A DNA stretch of 64,000 nt from Oscarella lobularis (GCF_947507565.1 NC_089176.1:1860001-1924000), one strand, 5' to 3'. Shown: positions 44,225-58,400, counted from the stretch's first letter. Notes: generated by a model not told the origin, from the letters alone. Made by a program: numbers and translations.

Positions 44225-45282
44225 CATTCCACGGTGACGTCGCCCAAGTCGTCCAGAGCTGTCCAGAGCCGAAAGTAAGCGTCTAAATCGCGCGCTGCGA
44301 CCAATTCGCGCGCTAATTATGAATCGACGACAGTGCATGAGCGAAAGGCCCGAAGACGTCTCCCCATCGCTTGTCATTGGACATCGCACGCTAGCGACGT
44401 CGCAGAGTCGCGAAGAAATGAATAAACGGTACGATACGCGCAGAAGAGCTCGTTCCCCCCAATCGCGAGCTCGTGACGTCATCGTGGAACATCTGGCTCT
44501 ACAGGAGCCACGAACTTGATGACGGCTTTTCGAGAGTTTTACGCTCGATCTAAGCGAAGCGCAGGTGAAACGAAGAGCGGAACGCGAAGCGAAAGTGAGT
44601 GTATGCGAAAGCGCGGAAGCCTTAATTAATTAATTGTCCAATGTCCATCGTACACTGAACGTGTCGTCGGCGCTTTGTTCGCGTCCGGATGGTCGGAACC
44701 GTGGACAGCTCCGAAGTGCAGCCTATGAGAGACGAAGAGGTTAGATTTTATGACGTCACTTTCTCTAAGACGTCATTTGTTTTCTCTTATTGATTTTATA
44801 ACATCACTTTCTCTTATTGATTGTCATTAATTTTTCTTATTGATTTTATGACGTCACTTTCTCTTATTGATTTTATTTGTGTAGCTGGACGATGCGTATT
44901 TCTCTTTGCTGAATGCGAAGTCCCACGAATACAGTACATACAAAAGTTCAGGAGCAGAAACAAAGATTATCGGTAAATATATGACGTCATTTTTTAGGTG
45001 TTTTTCATTTCTGATGAGAAACACGAGGAATAGCTTGAGCAGAAGAGAGAAAGCATAAAAGTAACTCAATTTCCAATGAAAAAATAATTAATAACCTTTG
45101 TCTCAGATTCCCAAACAATTTATTCGCGTTTCTGTTATTGAAGGACAAGACCTTCCTATAAGAAATGCAGATGGTAAAAATAGTCCATCAATATTGATGC
45201 ACTATTTTGATTCTTTAGGTTTAGGTGATTCATATTGTGTTGTGGGTTTGATCAAGACAAAACATCTCCACGACGTATTGCA
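44225..45282 (+). pseudogene. Relic of Munc13-4-like gene, 5' exons (copy b)
   Basis: The first 405 bp repeat 26812-27216. Beyond them come further exons of the parent at 21.9-22.4 kb: one starting near 44886 (GATGCGTATTTCTCTTTGCTGA), one near 45000 (ISDEKHEE then a stop, where the parent has VPDGKHEDWLRQ), and one from 45110 (IPKQFIRVSVIEGQDLPI) leading to LGDSYCVVGLIKTKHL. Homology stops abruptly near 45282, inside the first C2 domain, where the squalene monooxygenase 5' region begins. A stop codon and truncation make it a pseudogene. Confidence 0.8.
44750..44880. repeat. AT-rich imperfect tandem repeat
   Basis: Four or five degenerate copies of TGACGTCACTTTCTCTTATTGATTTTA inside an intron of Munc13-4 relic b. 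The parent intron (about 21905-21959) is much shorter. Confidence 0.8.
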
Positions 45283-45313
45283 AACCTTATACGGGACGTT
45301 CGGTTCGTCTCGC

Positions 45314-47592
<2,279 letters not shown>

Positions 47593-47675
47593 CAGGGCGC
47601 GCTGGCGCTAATATTAAGCCGTTTTGGGTATTTCTAACACGTTTACTATTCATGTAGGTGTTCGTTATTTGGTAC

Positions 47676-47681
47676 AATAAA
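47676..47681 (+). promoter_or_regulatory. Polyadenylation signal of squalene monooxygenase
   Basis: AATAAA about 85 bases after the stop codon, at a usual distance. Confidence 0.6.
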
Positions 47682-47899
47682 AGCGACGAAGGTGAACGTC
47701 ATCAATTTATGTGAGTCGGTAAACGCTATGTCCATATTGATAAAATAAGCAGCAAGTCATGCTTTGCTGATCTCTGCCAATTACATGGTGATACAAAGAA
47801 AAGATGGGCCGAAAAAGTGTTTTTAGAATATTACAAATGTGATCAATTAATTAATATTACATCCGCGGAAGGCAGATCTAGAAACGTGCTAGAGTAGTG

Positions 47900-48814
47900 T
47901 CATAAAGGTGCTGATGGTAGCAAAGAAATGGCATCTGCGGGGGATTTTCTAACGGTCTCGTTGCTCAAAGAAGCAGACGCCACATCTCCGCTATTAGCGG
48001 GTAAATCAGCAACAGCCGCCTTTTCCTTTCCGCCAAGCAGACTGCTATTACTAGCAGCTGCACCTACCTCAATCTCGCTCACTGAAGCTTTCGTAGAAGC
48101 AAGAGCAGCAGCAGCATCTTCCCTACTGCAAAACAGCATTCCTTGTGCATCGTCCTCACTCGTACTCTTCTGTTCAACTGTTCTAGGAGAATTTTCTTCT
48201 GCATCCCTGCAAAGTGCATCAACCCTGTTGCTGCCCTCTTCACTCCTACCCTCCTTATCCACGCCCTTACTTCCGTCGTAACCATTACTACTTACAGCTG
48301 AAGTGGTCACTGAGACTGAGACTGAGACGGCGTCTCCCTTTTGCTCAAGCGTCTTTTGATCGCGCAATCGTTTCCCCATATTCTGAAATTCGCTCTCGAA
48401 CATTCCATTGCTGAACGATTGTTTCTCGCAATAGTCGGCTATCATTTCCATTGCCTTGTATCGAAACTCGTTCTTCTTCGTCGTCGCCGCAAAACGCTTC
48501 ACCTTCGAGTTCAAATCGAACAGGTGCTCCATTGCCTTCACGCCGTTGCCTTTCTCGAGATCGCTGTTGTCTTGCTCCAGATCCTGGAGCGTCTTCTCCA
48601 TTGCCATCGTGTGAACGGCAAGAACGTCGTCCTCCCGCTCGCACATCACAGCCAAGCAGCGCAGATGCTCTAAATCTTTCTGATACTTCATAATACGAAC
48701 GACTTCTAATGCACGTTGAATTGAAAATGGATCAATCAATCAATAAACTTGCCTTCGTCTGGCATACATATGACGTGTTCTTTCCCATCAGACCGTCGTT
48801 CCACCCGTCCCACC
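47900..48814 (-). CDS. Unrecognised helical protein, C-terminal exons
   Basis: I do not recognise the family. The last exon (48705-47900) reads VVRIMKYQKDLEHLRCLAVM, CEREDDVLAVHTMAMEKTLQ, DLEQDNSDLEKGNGVKAMEH, so the first 110 residues look alpha-helical and charged, possibly coiled coil. The rest is low-complexity Ser/Ala/Glu (for example DAVSVSVSVTTSAVSS). A 43-bp intron (48748-48706) with GT...TTAG ends would join it in frame to an upstream exon 48814-48749 encoding WDGWNDGLMGKNTSYVCQTK. Earlier exons were not found, and the true start is unknown; Met at 48691 is the first ATG of the large exon. It is convergent with squalene monooxygenase. Confidence 0.55.
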
Positions 48815-49665
48815 CTGTAGAATCATTCACACATACACGTATTGATCCTGAGTAAATATTCTACTTGTGACTAATGCTGTCTAACGGTTTCAAGGATAAA
48901 AAACAAAGGCAATTCTCCAGTGCCACGCCTCTTTCAACATCATTCTCTGTAACAGTAGGGCGAACGCTGGGCCTCGGTTACACGCAAAGGTAAGCACTAC
49001 TACGTCTCTTTCCCTAACTGTCCTCTAAATTCCATGACAAAAGTGTGTACTGTCACATGTGTATTGGTGCCCGTATCTCACCGTTTTCTCTTGCGGCCTG
49101 CCATGTCCATGATATCGTCTTCTAACATTTGATCGAAGTGAGATTTAGTCTCCTGTAGACCTAATTTCCTCTACCTTCAACAAGGACGAGACGATCGATA
49201 TCTTCCGATGACCAATCCCACTCAGGTCGATCAGCCGAAAGATCTGACATTTTGATTTCTCAGCCCCTCTCCTTTTGGGCTCTGGCGAGAGCAGCGCGCC
49301 CTATACAGCCGAACAATCAGCTGCGTACTTGCGTACAGCGGCGGAAATGAAAGTACGTAGCGCGATTTACCGCGTTGAATGGCCCGTACAACCAGAAATA
49401 CGCCACTGCCGATTGGCCTGCCGATCAACCGAGCAGAGGCCCGATCAGAGGCGAACGAGGCGGTCGGCGGAATTCTGGCGAAGTTCTGCGGCTAATTACG
49501 TATGAATCCGTGGTATGAATCCTGGTCTCGGCGTTGACTGACCACCGTTGTTTACAGGTCTCAACTAGCCTTCCCAGAAGGTCGCGCCTCTATTTTACTC
49601 ACTATGCTACTTGAGACTTCAATTAATTAAACGAAATACTAACGTGACAGCGAATACGTGTTTGT
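48815..49665. other. Spacer between the helical-protein gene and arylsulfatase
   Basis: About 850 bp. It may hide 5' exons of the minus-strand gene; a possible donor (ACTTAC-like, minus) is not convincing. Nothing else seen. Confidence 0.35.
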
Positions 49666-51210
49666 TCAGGTGACCCAGGGCCCCCAAAATCCCTTGTACA
49701 CATTTATAGCTGCGTCGCACGCCGCCGGATCCGATGAACCTCGATCAGGATTATAGAACGTTTTTTGATAACGCGCCAACTTCCTTTGCATGTCTTTTAG
49801 TACATCTTTCATTGACTCAGCCAAATTATTTCTTTCTTCAGGATCGGTTTTGATGTTGAAAAGGCACCCATCTCCGCAATCTTCCCTGTCATTGACGCCA
49901 GCAGGATGAGAAATATTTGGATACTGCGGACCAGTCCACCCAGCCGAACCCAATTTGCCAATAAGTATTTTATAACTTCCACTGATCAGTCCCTGCACCA
50001 TGGAGTCGGAAGCAATAGGAACCTCCGGGCGAGGAGAAGAGGAAACTTGTCCAGAAACGTAAGGCCACATGTTCAGGCTATCGATAGGCGGAAGTTTCGC
50101 GGAAGCGGCCTTGGCGTCGGTGGGATCAACGTCAGCTAAATGACAAAACGTCGCGTACCAGTCGCAAACTGCGATGTAACCTTCAAGCTTTTTGCCGCGC
50201 ATCGACCGTGGAACGAAGCCCCCGGAAACGAAAGCGTTAACTCGAACTCCACCTTGCCAGTTGCTCTGCTTTCCACCTTTGAGCGGATAGTTGTTTGCAC
50301 CGGTGTTATTGTGCTCGGGACCTCCGTTGTCGGCACTCACGACTACCAAGGTGTTGTTCCACATTCCTTTGCTTTTGAACATATCCGTGATATTACCGAC
50401 GACTTCGTCGAGATAGTACACCATGGCGTGATAGACTCGACGCAGGTCGTCGTCGATGAAACGGAATTTATCGAGATAGGGCTGCGGAACTTGGTACGGC
50501 GTGTGAGCGACGTGGGGCGCGTAGTAGAGGAAGAGTGGAACGGACGGATCGTGTTCTTTCAGCACTTGAAGTACGTGCTCCCCAAACATGTGCTCTTCAT
50601 AATCGGTGCCGTTTAGGCCGTGCGCTGGCTTATCGGTCGCCCACAAATCGACCGGAGCGACGTCGTTTTTGTCTTTACAACGGCCCTCTTGCTGCGTGTA
50701 AAAGTCATTCGCGTGATGAAAGTATCCGAAGCTCGTGTCGAAGCCTCGTCCCAGAGGTATGTGATCTCGCGTTGCCATGCCGGCATCCCACTTGCCCACC
50801 TGATGCGTTGCATACCCGCCCTCTTTCATTTTTTCAGCTATAACTGTCATATTGCGTGGCACGCCTTGGAATCCGGCTACGGGATCCTTTGGGTTGTGCA
50901 TCGTCGAATCGCCGTTGTTGACGTTCACGTGCATGGGAAGGCGGCCGCTGAGGAGAGAGGATCGCGTTGGCGAGCAGACGTTGTGGACGTAATGCTGGTT
51001 GAGCTCGACTCCTTCGGCGCACAATTTGTCGATGTTTGGAGTTTGGATGTCGTTTGTCGCAACGGTTCGGTGATAGCCGACATTTGCCCAACCCCAGTCG
51101 TCGACGAGGAGCATGAAAATGTGGGGCTTAGAATTAGTTGTTGGCAGATCGTTTTTAGCCAAAGTAACCTGAGAAAGAAGCAACGCCGTTAGAGTACGGA
51201 GAACGTGCAT
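49666..51210 (-). CDS. Secreted arylsulfatase, intronless
   Basis: 514 residues in one exon. Sulfatases hydrolyse sulfate esters of glycans or steroids in lysosomes or outside the cell. A signal peptide is likely (MHVLRTLTALLLSQVTLAK). Metal-binding acidic residues lie in MLLVDDWGWANVGY (Asp37, Asp38). The signature CSPTRSSLLSGR has Cys79, which formylglycine-generating enzyme would oxidise. LVVVSADNGGPEHNN supplies the second metal site and LKGGKQSNWQGGVRVNAFVS the late conserved Lys/Gly block. In place of the usual GKWHLG motif it has GKWDAGM (Asp142). Several N-glycosylation sequons are present. It resembles the ARSB/I/J branch. Lack of introns is unusual for this neighbourhood. It is divergently arranged with ABHD6. 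Confidence 0.93.
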   Translation of the reverse strand: MHVLRTLTALLLSQVTLAKNDLPTTNSKPHIFMLLVDDWGWANVGYHRTVATNDIQTPNIDKLCAEGVELNQHYVHNVCSPTRSSLLSGRLPMHVNVNNGDSTMHNPKDPVAGFQGVPRNMTVIAEKMKEGGYATHQVGKWDAGMATRDHIPLGRGFDTSFGYFHHANDFYTQQEGRCKDKNDVAPVDLWATDKPAHGLNGTDYEEHMFGEHVLQVLKEHDPSVPLFLYYAPHVAHTPYQVPQPYLDKFRFIDDDLRRVYHAMVYYLDEVVGNITDMFKSKGMWNNTLVVVSADNGGPEHNNTGANNYPLKGGKQSNWQGGVRVNAFVSGGFVPRSMRGKKLEGYIAVCDWYATFCHLADVDPTDAKAASAKLPPIDSLNMWPYVSGQVSSSPRPEVPIASDSMVQGLISGSYKILIGKLGSAGWTGPQYPNISHPAGVNDREDCGDGCLFNIKTDPEERNNLAESMKDVLKDMQRKLARYQKTFYNPDRGSSDPAACDAAINVYKGFWGPWVT

Positions 51211-52075
51211 TGGGCTCTTCGTGAGTACTAGATCGACCTGAGATCACGTGAAGTGACGACGACGTGTATTATTATTAAACCTTGCTGCCAAATACCGGAC
51301 CTGACACCTTGTCCTATTGACTCTTCATGCCAAGTGTCGTAACGATATCATAAGAGCACATAAGAGCACAATCTCGTCCGTCTCGAAGATAGTTTGATAA
51401 CTTTCTTAGTGTTGTGAGAACGTAAGAAATATTAGCTTGGCGTATCTGACGTTATCAGTACGCTGGGTTTCTTTTATATATAAGATGTGTTTTAATGTGG
51501 AACGTTCAAACGTTTACTATGAAAGCAATTAGCTGTTAAAGAGCCCTCAAATGACAAAGAAGGTCGCCATATAAAAAAGGAGTCACATGAAATATTCTCT
51601 TGATCGTAGAATAATTGACTAAGCATCGTTAGCCTCTTTCACAGCAGTCATGTTCATTCTCTATTAGCTAATAGTTGACTCTCCCTACTAAGGCCACTTG
51701 TCTGTCTCTTTCTTGTTGGTCCTAATAAGAGTATATATCGAGGAGCGTGCTGTACGGGGCTTACCACGTGATACTGGACGTCTATTGCGTTGCACAACTG
51801 ACAAGTTCCTTTGATTGGCAAGCAATTCGCAGCAGAATTTATTGCTAACTTGAATCTTCATAAACCGTATCGTCACCACAAAGAATCTGACGCAATATAC
51901 AAGTGTCAATAAAAATAACTATTTTCTTAGTAATTCTGAACTATTTGCCCACGACGACGCCCTTGTCTCTCTCCTGTACTAAGATTAGAAAAACATAGCA
52001 GGGAGATATAACAGGGTTGTTTTATGACCCACGTGACAAGTGTACGGGTTCTTCGACCATTCACGCTTCGACTCG
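51211..52075. other. Divergent promoter region, arylsulfatase / ABHD6
   Basis: About 865 bp of AT-rich DNA between divergent genes. TATATATAAGATG near 51473 and GTATATATCGAGG near 51731 are TATA-like but not positioned convincingly for either start. No gene seen. Confidence 0.4.
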
Positions 52076-53934
52076 ATGGAGTCGGTTTTCTTTGCATTCA
52101 AACTCGTCTTAACGTCAATTCTCTGCGTTGCGTTTGTTCTCGTTTGTCTCTACATTTTTGTCCCGAACGTCTTTCTGACAATATGTGTGCGGTAGGTCAA
52201 CTTTGTGCCGGCTGAGACCGTTAGCGAGATCTAGTCAAGTCCGGTTGAATGCCACTATGTCACTCGACGCCAGAATCCAGTCAAAATGCCGCCGAACTTG
52301 CCGGCATTTTGACTCAAACACGTGTGTTTACTAGTCGCTTTCTTCTCTTGTTCGTAGGGCTGTCACGATCGTCACGAAATTTAAGCGAAAGACGCTGCGC
52401 GTTCAAGATTTTATCTACTACTATCTAGAACGATCGGGATCGTCGTCAAACGCGGCGACAACGCTCGTTCTCCTTCACGGCTTCACTGACACGAAGGATA
52501 GCTGGGCAATCATGAGTCAGTTTCTGCCGCGAGACTGGCGCATCATCGCACTCGACCTTCCGGGTCACGGTGAAACGACTCGAATGGCAGAAGCTGAGCA
52601 TAACGTCCATTTCTTGGTGGATCGTTTTGGAGAGGTGGGCGTGGTTTCTTATGCGGTCCTTGTGTTACCTGTATCTTGCTGTAGTTTGTCGCCGGTCTGG
52701 GGCTTAGTAGGAGTGGCTTTCACGTTGCGGGATGTTCTCTTGGCGGTAAAGTGGCTGGTGTTTACTCTTCCTATTTTCCAGGCCAAATCAAAACTTTGAT
52801 ACTTCTTTGTCCTTTTGGTGAGTTCTCTTTGGGTGCACAATGATAATCGTGAACGAAGTATGAGGTATTTATTTTCAGAACGTAGCCATCAGACGCGCTC
52901 GTAGACTACTTAGAGGAAAGTTTGCATACGTTTCTCCTATTATTTATTAGGAATGCACCATTAATGGTACTGTATCCAATCATTTCTTTTTATGCATTGG
53001 CATACATAATATCTATGATCACCCTTGAGTGCTATTTTCACTCTCTTGTAAATAATAGTGGATAGAGAGATTATCTAATCAGATAGTTTCTATTAATTTT
53101 CTACAGAATTACTAATTGTGATGATATATGTTCTTACTAAAGCAGCACTTGCTCTCTTTTGCAGGAATTGAGATGCCTCAGCCAAGTCCTTTGGCGTGTG
53201 AATATTTCAAATCGGGGCGCAGAGCATCAAATTGCTTCTTGCCTGAAACTCCCACTGAAATGCGCAAGTTGCTTAGGTTGGCTTTGCACGAAGTTCCTCC
53301 TTTGCCCAATCATCTCCTAAATCGACTCGTTCACAATCGACGGCCAAGTTATCCATTTTTTGACAGAAGTAAGAATGCATTTATAGGACTGTAACTTGTG
53401 TGAGTGAAAGCCCCAAATAGTGGACACTACATATGATAAACTTACCCCAAGTGTCGGCTATAACTTTATTGTAAATGAGACATTTCTTGGGAAGAGCGTT
53501 TGTTTGGGATTTTACGCATGTTAGCTATCGTCTAAAGAGATTTGAAGACGATATAGTCCCTGTATCTCTTGCCTATTACGTGATATATGTAGTTGTGAGT
53601 AACTTAATTAAAAGTAAGGGTCATATTGATACAGTACGTCCTGGCATTTTTTTCTAATAATGTCTCTACAGTGACTGACGACATCATGAATCCGTCCCAT
53701 CGCTATTTGCTTGAGCAGCGGATGGCATTTATTCGCTGTCCAACTTTGGTCGTTTGGGGAAAGCAGGACGAAGTGTTAGACGTGTCTTGCGTTGATGTAC
53801 TGAAGGCGGGAATTTCAGATTGCCAAACTGTCGTTTTGGATGGATGCGCGCACGCTATTTATTTGGACAGACCCCGTTGCACAGCACAGCTGATAACGGA
53901 ATTCATTCAAAAGCGGCTTCTAAAATCACTTTGA
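52076..53934 (+). CDS. ABHD6: ABHD6-like monoacylglycerol lipase
   Basis: Membrane-anchored serine hydrolase that cleaves monoacylglycerols such as 2-arachidonoylglycerol. Exon 1 (52076-52191) encodes an N-terminal membrane anchor (LVLTSILCVAFVLVCLYIFV). Exon 2 (52358-52634) has TTLVLLHGFTDTKDSW and IIALDLPGHGETTR. The next exon carries the nucleophile box HVAGCSLGGKVAGVYSSYFP. Later exons give LRLALHEVPPLPNHLLNRLV, and the last gives CPTLVVWGKQDEVLDVSCVD (catalytic Asp) and VLDGCAHAIYLDRP (catalytic His). The stop is at 53932-53934 with AATAAA at 53972. Order and motifs follow vertebrate ABHD6. Introns of 0.1-0.4 kb are longer than the local norm. Confidence 0.9.
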
Positions 53935-53971
53935 AATATGTATTAAAAACCGTACCCGGATATTTTTTCAC

Positions 53972-53977
53972 AATAAA
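53972..53977 (+). promoter_or_regulatory. Polyadenylation signal of ABHD6
   Basis: AATAAA about 38 bases after the stop codon. Confidence 0.5.
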
Positions 53978-54049
53978 AATGAATCGGCCGCATAACTACG
54001 GGTCACCACTGCACGTGTACCTTCGCCGGCCCGGGACATGGTTTTAACG

Positions 54050-55250
54050 CGCGTTGGCTTTTCGATAACGGACGAACGACGGGCGTCCGACGGGCGGCAC
54101 GTTCCGCGCTGTATCGTTTGACGAAAGCTGCCTTCCGCCGGACGGCTCTGCCAACTGTTTCATGGATGTCCCTGTTTCATTAAGACTTCCGCGGAATGAA
54201 GCGACTCATGGGCTTCAGCATCCGCCACAATGACGCAGCAAGAAAGCGCAGACGATTCGAGCGGCGGCTAAAGAGGCAAGCCAATGGATAGACAACTAAT
54301 GAAGCCCACTTTTAGACGGAGCATGACCTTCGAAATCTATGAACGTGTCCATTCCGTACATAGATCTATTGTCCACAGTGGCACTGGTCCTATAGGCTAC
54401 TGCACTGAAAAGACGCACTTCCTCGTTTCTGAAAAGCCAATTTCTCTTTTCGATCTTCGCTTTCCTCGAATCGTGGTAGATACGACGCGTTCAGTTTGCC
54501 CTCGGACCCTTGGTCAAATGCGAAAAGGGGCCGTTTCTCACGTAGATTGCCCAGCCAGAAACGATCCGCGTACTTACTACTACTACTGCAGTTGTGCTGG
54601 TAATCCTGAAAGGAACGATGTAGGAATTCGTTGTCGATCAAACTGTCGATCGAGCTCGAAGGAAGTCCTCAGAACATCTTATAGATGTCTATAAGCTCGT
54701 CGCCGTTCTATGAAACGGTGAGCACGAATGCGACGGCGTTCTCGTTCATCCGGCGATGGTTGGTAACCGGTGCCGACAGTTTCAGAGAGGTGACTCGATC
54801 GCACCAGCGGAATGAGACGAAACTCGCAACGAGTCTTAGCTTGTCAGCCTCAGCGCGTGTTCTGCCTGACATTTATCTCTGCTAGCTATCTCCTTCTCTT
54901 TCTAGCTCTCTGTCTGGCTCGGCAGCGAGAATTTGATTCTGCCCAATGGATATGACGGATCCAAGGTGATCGTTAGTGGCTTGCTGACCCGCGTCCCGTT
55001 TTGACGGAAGCGGTTCAACTTCCAAGGAAGCGATGTGGTTCCGGTCTCCTGCCACACAAACACAACGAAGGTATTCGTAATGACGCAGCATGAAGCGTAG
55101 ATGACGCAAGTGGCGGGGCAAGTGTAACAGCGCGTTATCCTAATACAGTGTCCACTCGTGCATGCATGCATGTAGTGCGACGCTTTTTTCCATCTAAGAC
55201 ATCAGCGCTAGACAATTCAACCCACATGCCCCACTGGTTCTGCTAGTATA
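54050..55250. repeat. Spacer repeat of the factor-B-like array (unit A)
   Basis: Diverged spacer sharing blocks with 59330-59960 and 63700-64000: GTATCGTTTGACGAAA, AATGACGCAGCAAGAA, the GGAAGCGATG-TTCCGGTC block, AATGACGCAG...GAAGC and CAAGTGGCGGG. It is upstream of the first factor-B-like gene in the window and contains the trypsin-exon relic at 54713-54800. No intact gene; short open frames here lack coherent splice sites. Confidence 0.7.
54713..54800 (+). pseudogene. Relic of trypsin-domain exon
   Basis: AATGCGACGGCGTTCTCGTT, then GGCGATGGTTGGTAACCGG and GTGCCGACAGTTTC, repeats the part of the downstream genes that encodes CDGVLVHRRWVVTGADCF. The Cys of GADC is changed to Ser and a small deletion shifts the frame. 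No neighbouring exons remain. Confidence 0.75.
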
Positions 55251-55390
55251 ATTGAAGTAATAATGCGACCTAAAATTGAGGGAAGCAGCATAAAATTGGT
55301 GGAAGCGAATGATAGGAAATTCTATTTTCCTCTAAACCACAATGTTATTTAGCCGCTGACCTCCGGTAATTGTATGCTTCCAAAGTGAAG

Positions 55391-55426
55391 TATAAAAGAA
55401 CGACTAGTTTGGTAGATTTGGCAGTC
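55391..55426 (+). promoter_or_regulatory. Core promoter of factor-B-like gene A (TATA and initiator)
   Basis: TATAAAAGAA at 55391 is followed about 30 bases later by GGCAGTCTCGTCTAG, a plausible initiator, then the ATG at 55452. The same TATA, spacing and downstream sequence occur before gene B. Confidence 0.65.
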
Positions 55427-55451
55427 TCGTCTAGTCGCAGAAGACGACGAT

Positions 55452-58400
55452 ATGATGAATACGGCAGTCTTTGGATTCGTGCATGTGCTTCTCCTGGCTG
55501 CAGTCGTTGCAGGTAAAGAGTCACTCCAGTCGTTTCTTCTAACGATAAACTATTTCTTGCAGGAGAGAGATATTTCAGCACGTGCGAACCTCACTCACTT
55601 CCTGAAAATCGAGGAACCTTGAAGTATCCTTCTCCAGATAGCCGATTACCCTACTATGCCAAAAACGTTGACTGCACGTGGAAGTTTCAGCCTTCCACTT
55701 TTCTCGGTTCTCCCACCACTTGCGATCGGATGGTCGCAACAGTGGAGTTTCTTGATACCGAGAAGGACGGAGACATTCTCGAGATCATAGATTCATCCAC
55801 GAACAGAGTCTTGGCCCGTCTTTCAGGACAATCTGAAAGTTCTCGCGGTTTTCCTAAACAGTACGTCGCTTGCTCTTCTGAATTAACAATTCGTTTCAAA
55901 TCAAACAACAATTGGGAAAGAAGACACGGGTTTAAGATTTCCTACGCAACAGAGAGTACGTAGCTCGGCACAGTGGTACGCTCTATTAAAAATTAATTCG
56001 AACCGTACCGCAGGAAACATGCTCAATCCAAAAATTATGACGTTTGGGTACGTTGATGCAGACTGGACAATTTGCGGATCTGAGAGTCGTCCAGCCTGCT
56101 TGAACTTCTTCAATATCCCTGACGGCACCGATACCTTTTATGCCGATGTTTCTAACCGAGACGGCGACTCGGAAAGCGTCGGAATTACTTTCGAAGAAGG
56201 GTCAAGCAAGACTCTCTCTGCCAACAGACTGATCACATTTCAACTTACGCGGACCTATCAAGGCTTTAAAGCAGAACTCTGCGGTAACAGTGCATTATTG
56301 AGCTGCAGTAAACGACATCCGAAGACGCTTTTCATTAGGTACCACTACGTGTAAAGGTTCATCAGACTCAGTGCTAAATGGGCACGAATCCCAATCTGTC
56401 ATTCAATATCTAAGACGGTGCTCCAAAGAGGCAGCTACCTACTGCGACAAAGGCTATCACAATTACGATGGTTTTAATAAACGATATTGTAATAACAACG
56501 GAGAATGGGATCGTCCAAGTCCACCCCAGTGCAAAAGTAGGGCATTTTTCAAAACAATTGGTTTTATGAAATATCGCCCTTTATGTAGGAATCAAGTGTT
56601 CCAATATACCTTCGATCGACAACGGACATTTTATCTTTTCCAACGAAAGCAAAAATGAATATTACGATGAAGAAAAGATTGAGTGGAAATGCGAAAAAGG
56701 CTATTCTCACGTAGATAACTTCTATAGTAGACATCCCTTTTCGCCTTTTCCCTTTCATTCAATATGGAACGAGATGGAACATATGCACGAGATGGAACAT
56801 ATGCACGAGATGGAACATATGCCACGTTACTACGATATGCCTCCTCCTTTGCACTGGAGGCTTCCAGGGCCAGTTTCTGACGATTTTCTCAGGCTTTTGG
56901 CATCGCGAGCAGGAAATATGACTTGCGGGGCTAATGGATGGAGAAGAGTTCCAAAATGCCAACGTAGGTCTTGTCTCCTAGAGTTCAAACGAAAAATGTT
57001 AAATAGGGATTCTTTTGCAGCTATTCGGTGTCCAAAAATTAGTCTGAATAACGGCACTGTTTCGACTAGAAAACAAATCGATTTTACGTACGGCCCCGGA
57101 TCATTAGGCTGGGGTTACATCGACAGGAGGCCTCATTATCTGTCAACAGCTAGCTTTTCTTGCAACAGAGGATTTACCCTTGTTGGCCACAGTGTCGCCA
57201 CCTGTATGGCTAATTCGAAATGGAACGTCCCTCTTCCCAAATGTACAGTGGAGTCATTGCATACAGTATTGGTTAAATATTTAATTTATTGAAATGTAGG
57301 TTTACCCATAACTGATGCGGTCAAAGACCAAATCGCAACGTTCGATAGCAATTTCTTGCTTCCCTTAGCAACGTATTCTCGCAATGCTCAGCCCGACGAG
57401 AATCTTCTCGGAAGACACGATCGCTCCGATGTGCTCGACGCGCAGTCCGACGTCAAACTGGATCTCCTCTTCGCTTTCAATATCGCCGAGAGAAGTCCTC
57501 TGGAAGAAGTGTATAAAAAATTTGTTAATAACACTATTATGAACTTCCCCATTGACGCAGAAAAGACCCGCGTGGCTGTCTTGGTTCTCATGAACGGAAC
57601 GATTTGGAAATTTGTCGGTACACCCAATCAAACTGATTTGCTAGAAGGAAATCCTCATAACATCTCTGAAAATCTCGAAGAGTTCAGAGAAAACATTAAT
57701 GAGATGTTCGAGACAGGATTAGGCAGCGAACCGCGAGTTGCGAAGAGAGTGGCTGTGATTGTTAACGAGAAACTCCCGAGGGTCGCTAATCAACAACGCG
57801 CTTTGGCTGCACTACAGCGTTACAATCAATTGAACGTCAAATCACTCCATATTTCGACGCGTGACTTGCCGCACTTTATGGAACCCACAGCGGACTTCAT
57901 CGAATTCAACACAGCCGACGATTTCCATACCTTTGTGAACTACTCCAGCCCAAGTAAAATAACAGTGTAAATTGTTTGGTCTAGCGTCAAATCTCGTTTT
58001 TCTGTTTTCAGCTACGGTCGACGATCTTTGCGGTGTAGCTGGAGCTCCGGGCCAGCACTATCCCTTTTCCAACTTCTCGGTCGCAGCACGTGGGGCCTGG
58101 CCCTGGCTTGTCACCGTCCTGGGCAAGGGAGAGTACGAATGCGACGGCGTTCTCGTTCACCGCCGATGGGTAGTCACCGGTGCCGACTGTTTCAAAAAGG
58201 CGACTCGTACCAGCGGATGGTACAACGGCAAAATCAGCGGTTATAGAATAGGAGTTCGAGTTGGACAATACGAACTGAACGACAATGACGATGGACTGAC
58301 GGTAAGCAAGTACGACGGAATCGACGTAGTCACTCGAGGAGATCATCCGCCGCCTGGACTGAAAGTGTGGCGCTCAACAAGAAGATTCAAACCGGATATA

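Noticed and set aside
50620-51192. Plus-strand frame of 190 codons opposite arylsulfatase
   Set aside because: Lies entirely antisense to a gene with clear motifs, and has no recognisable domain.
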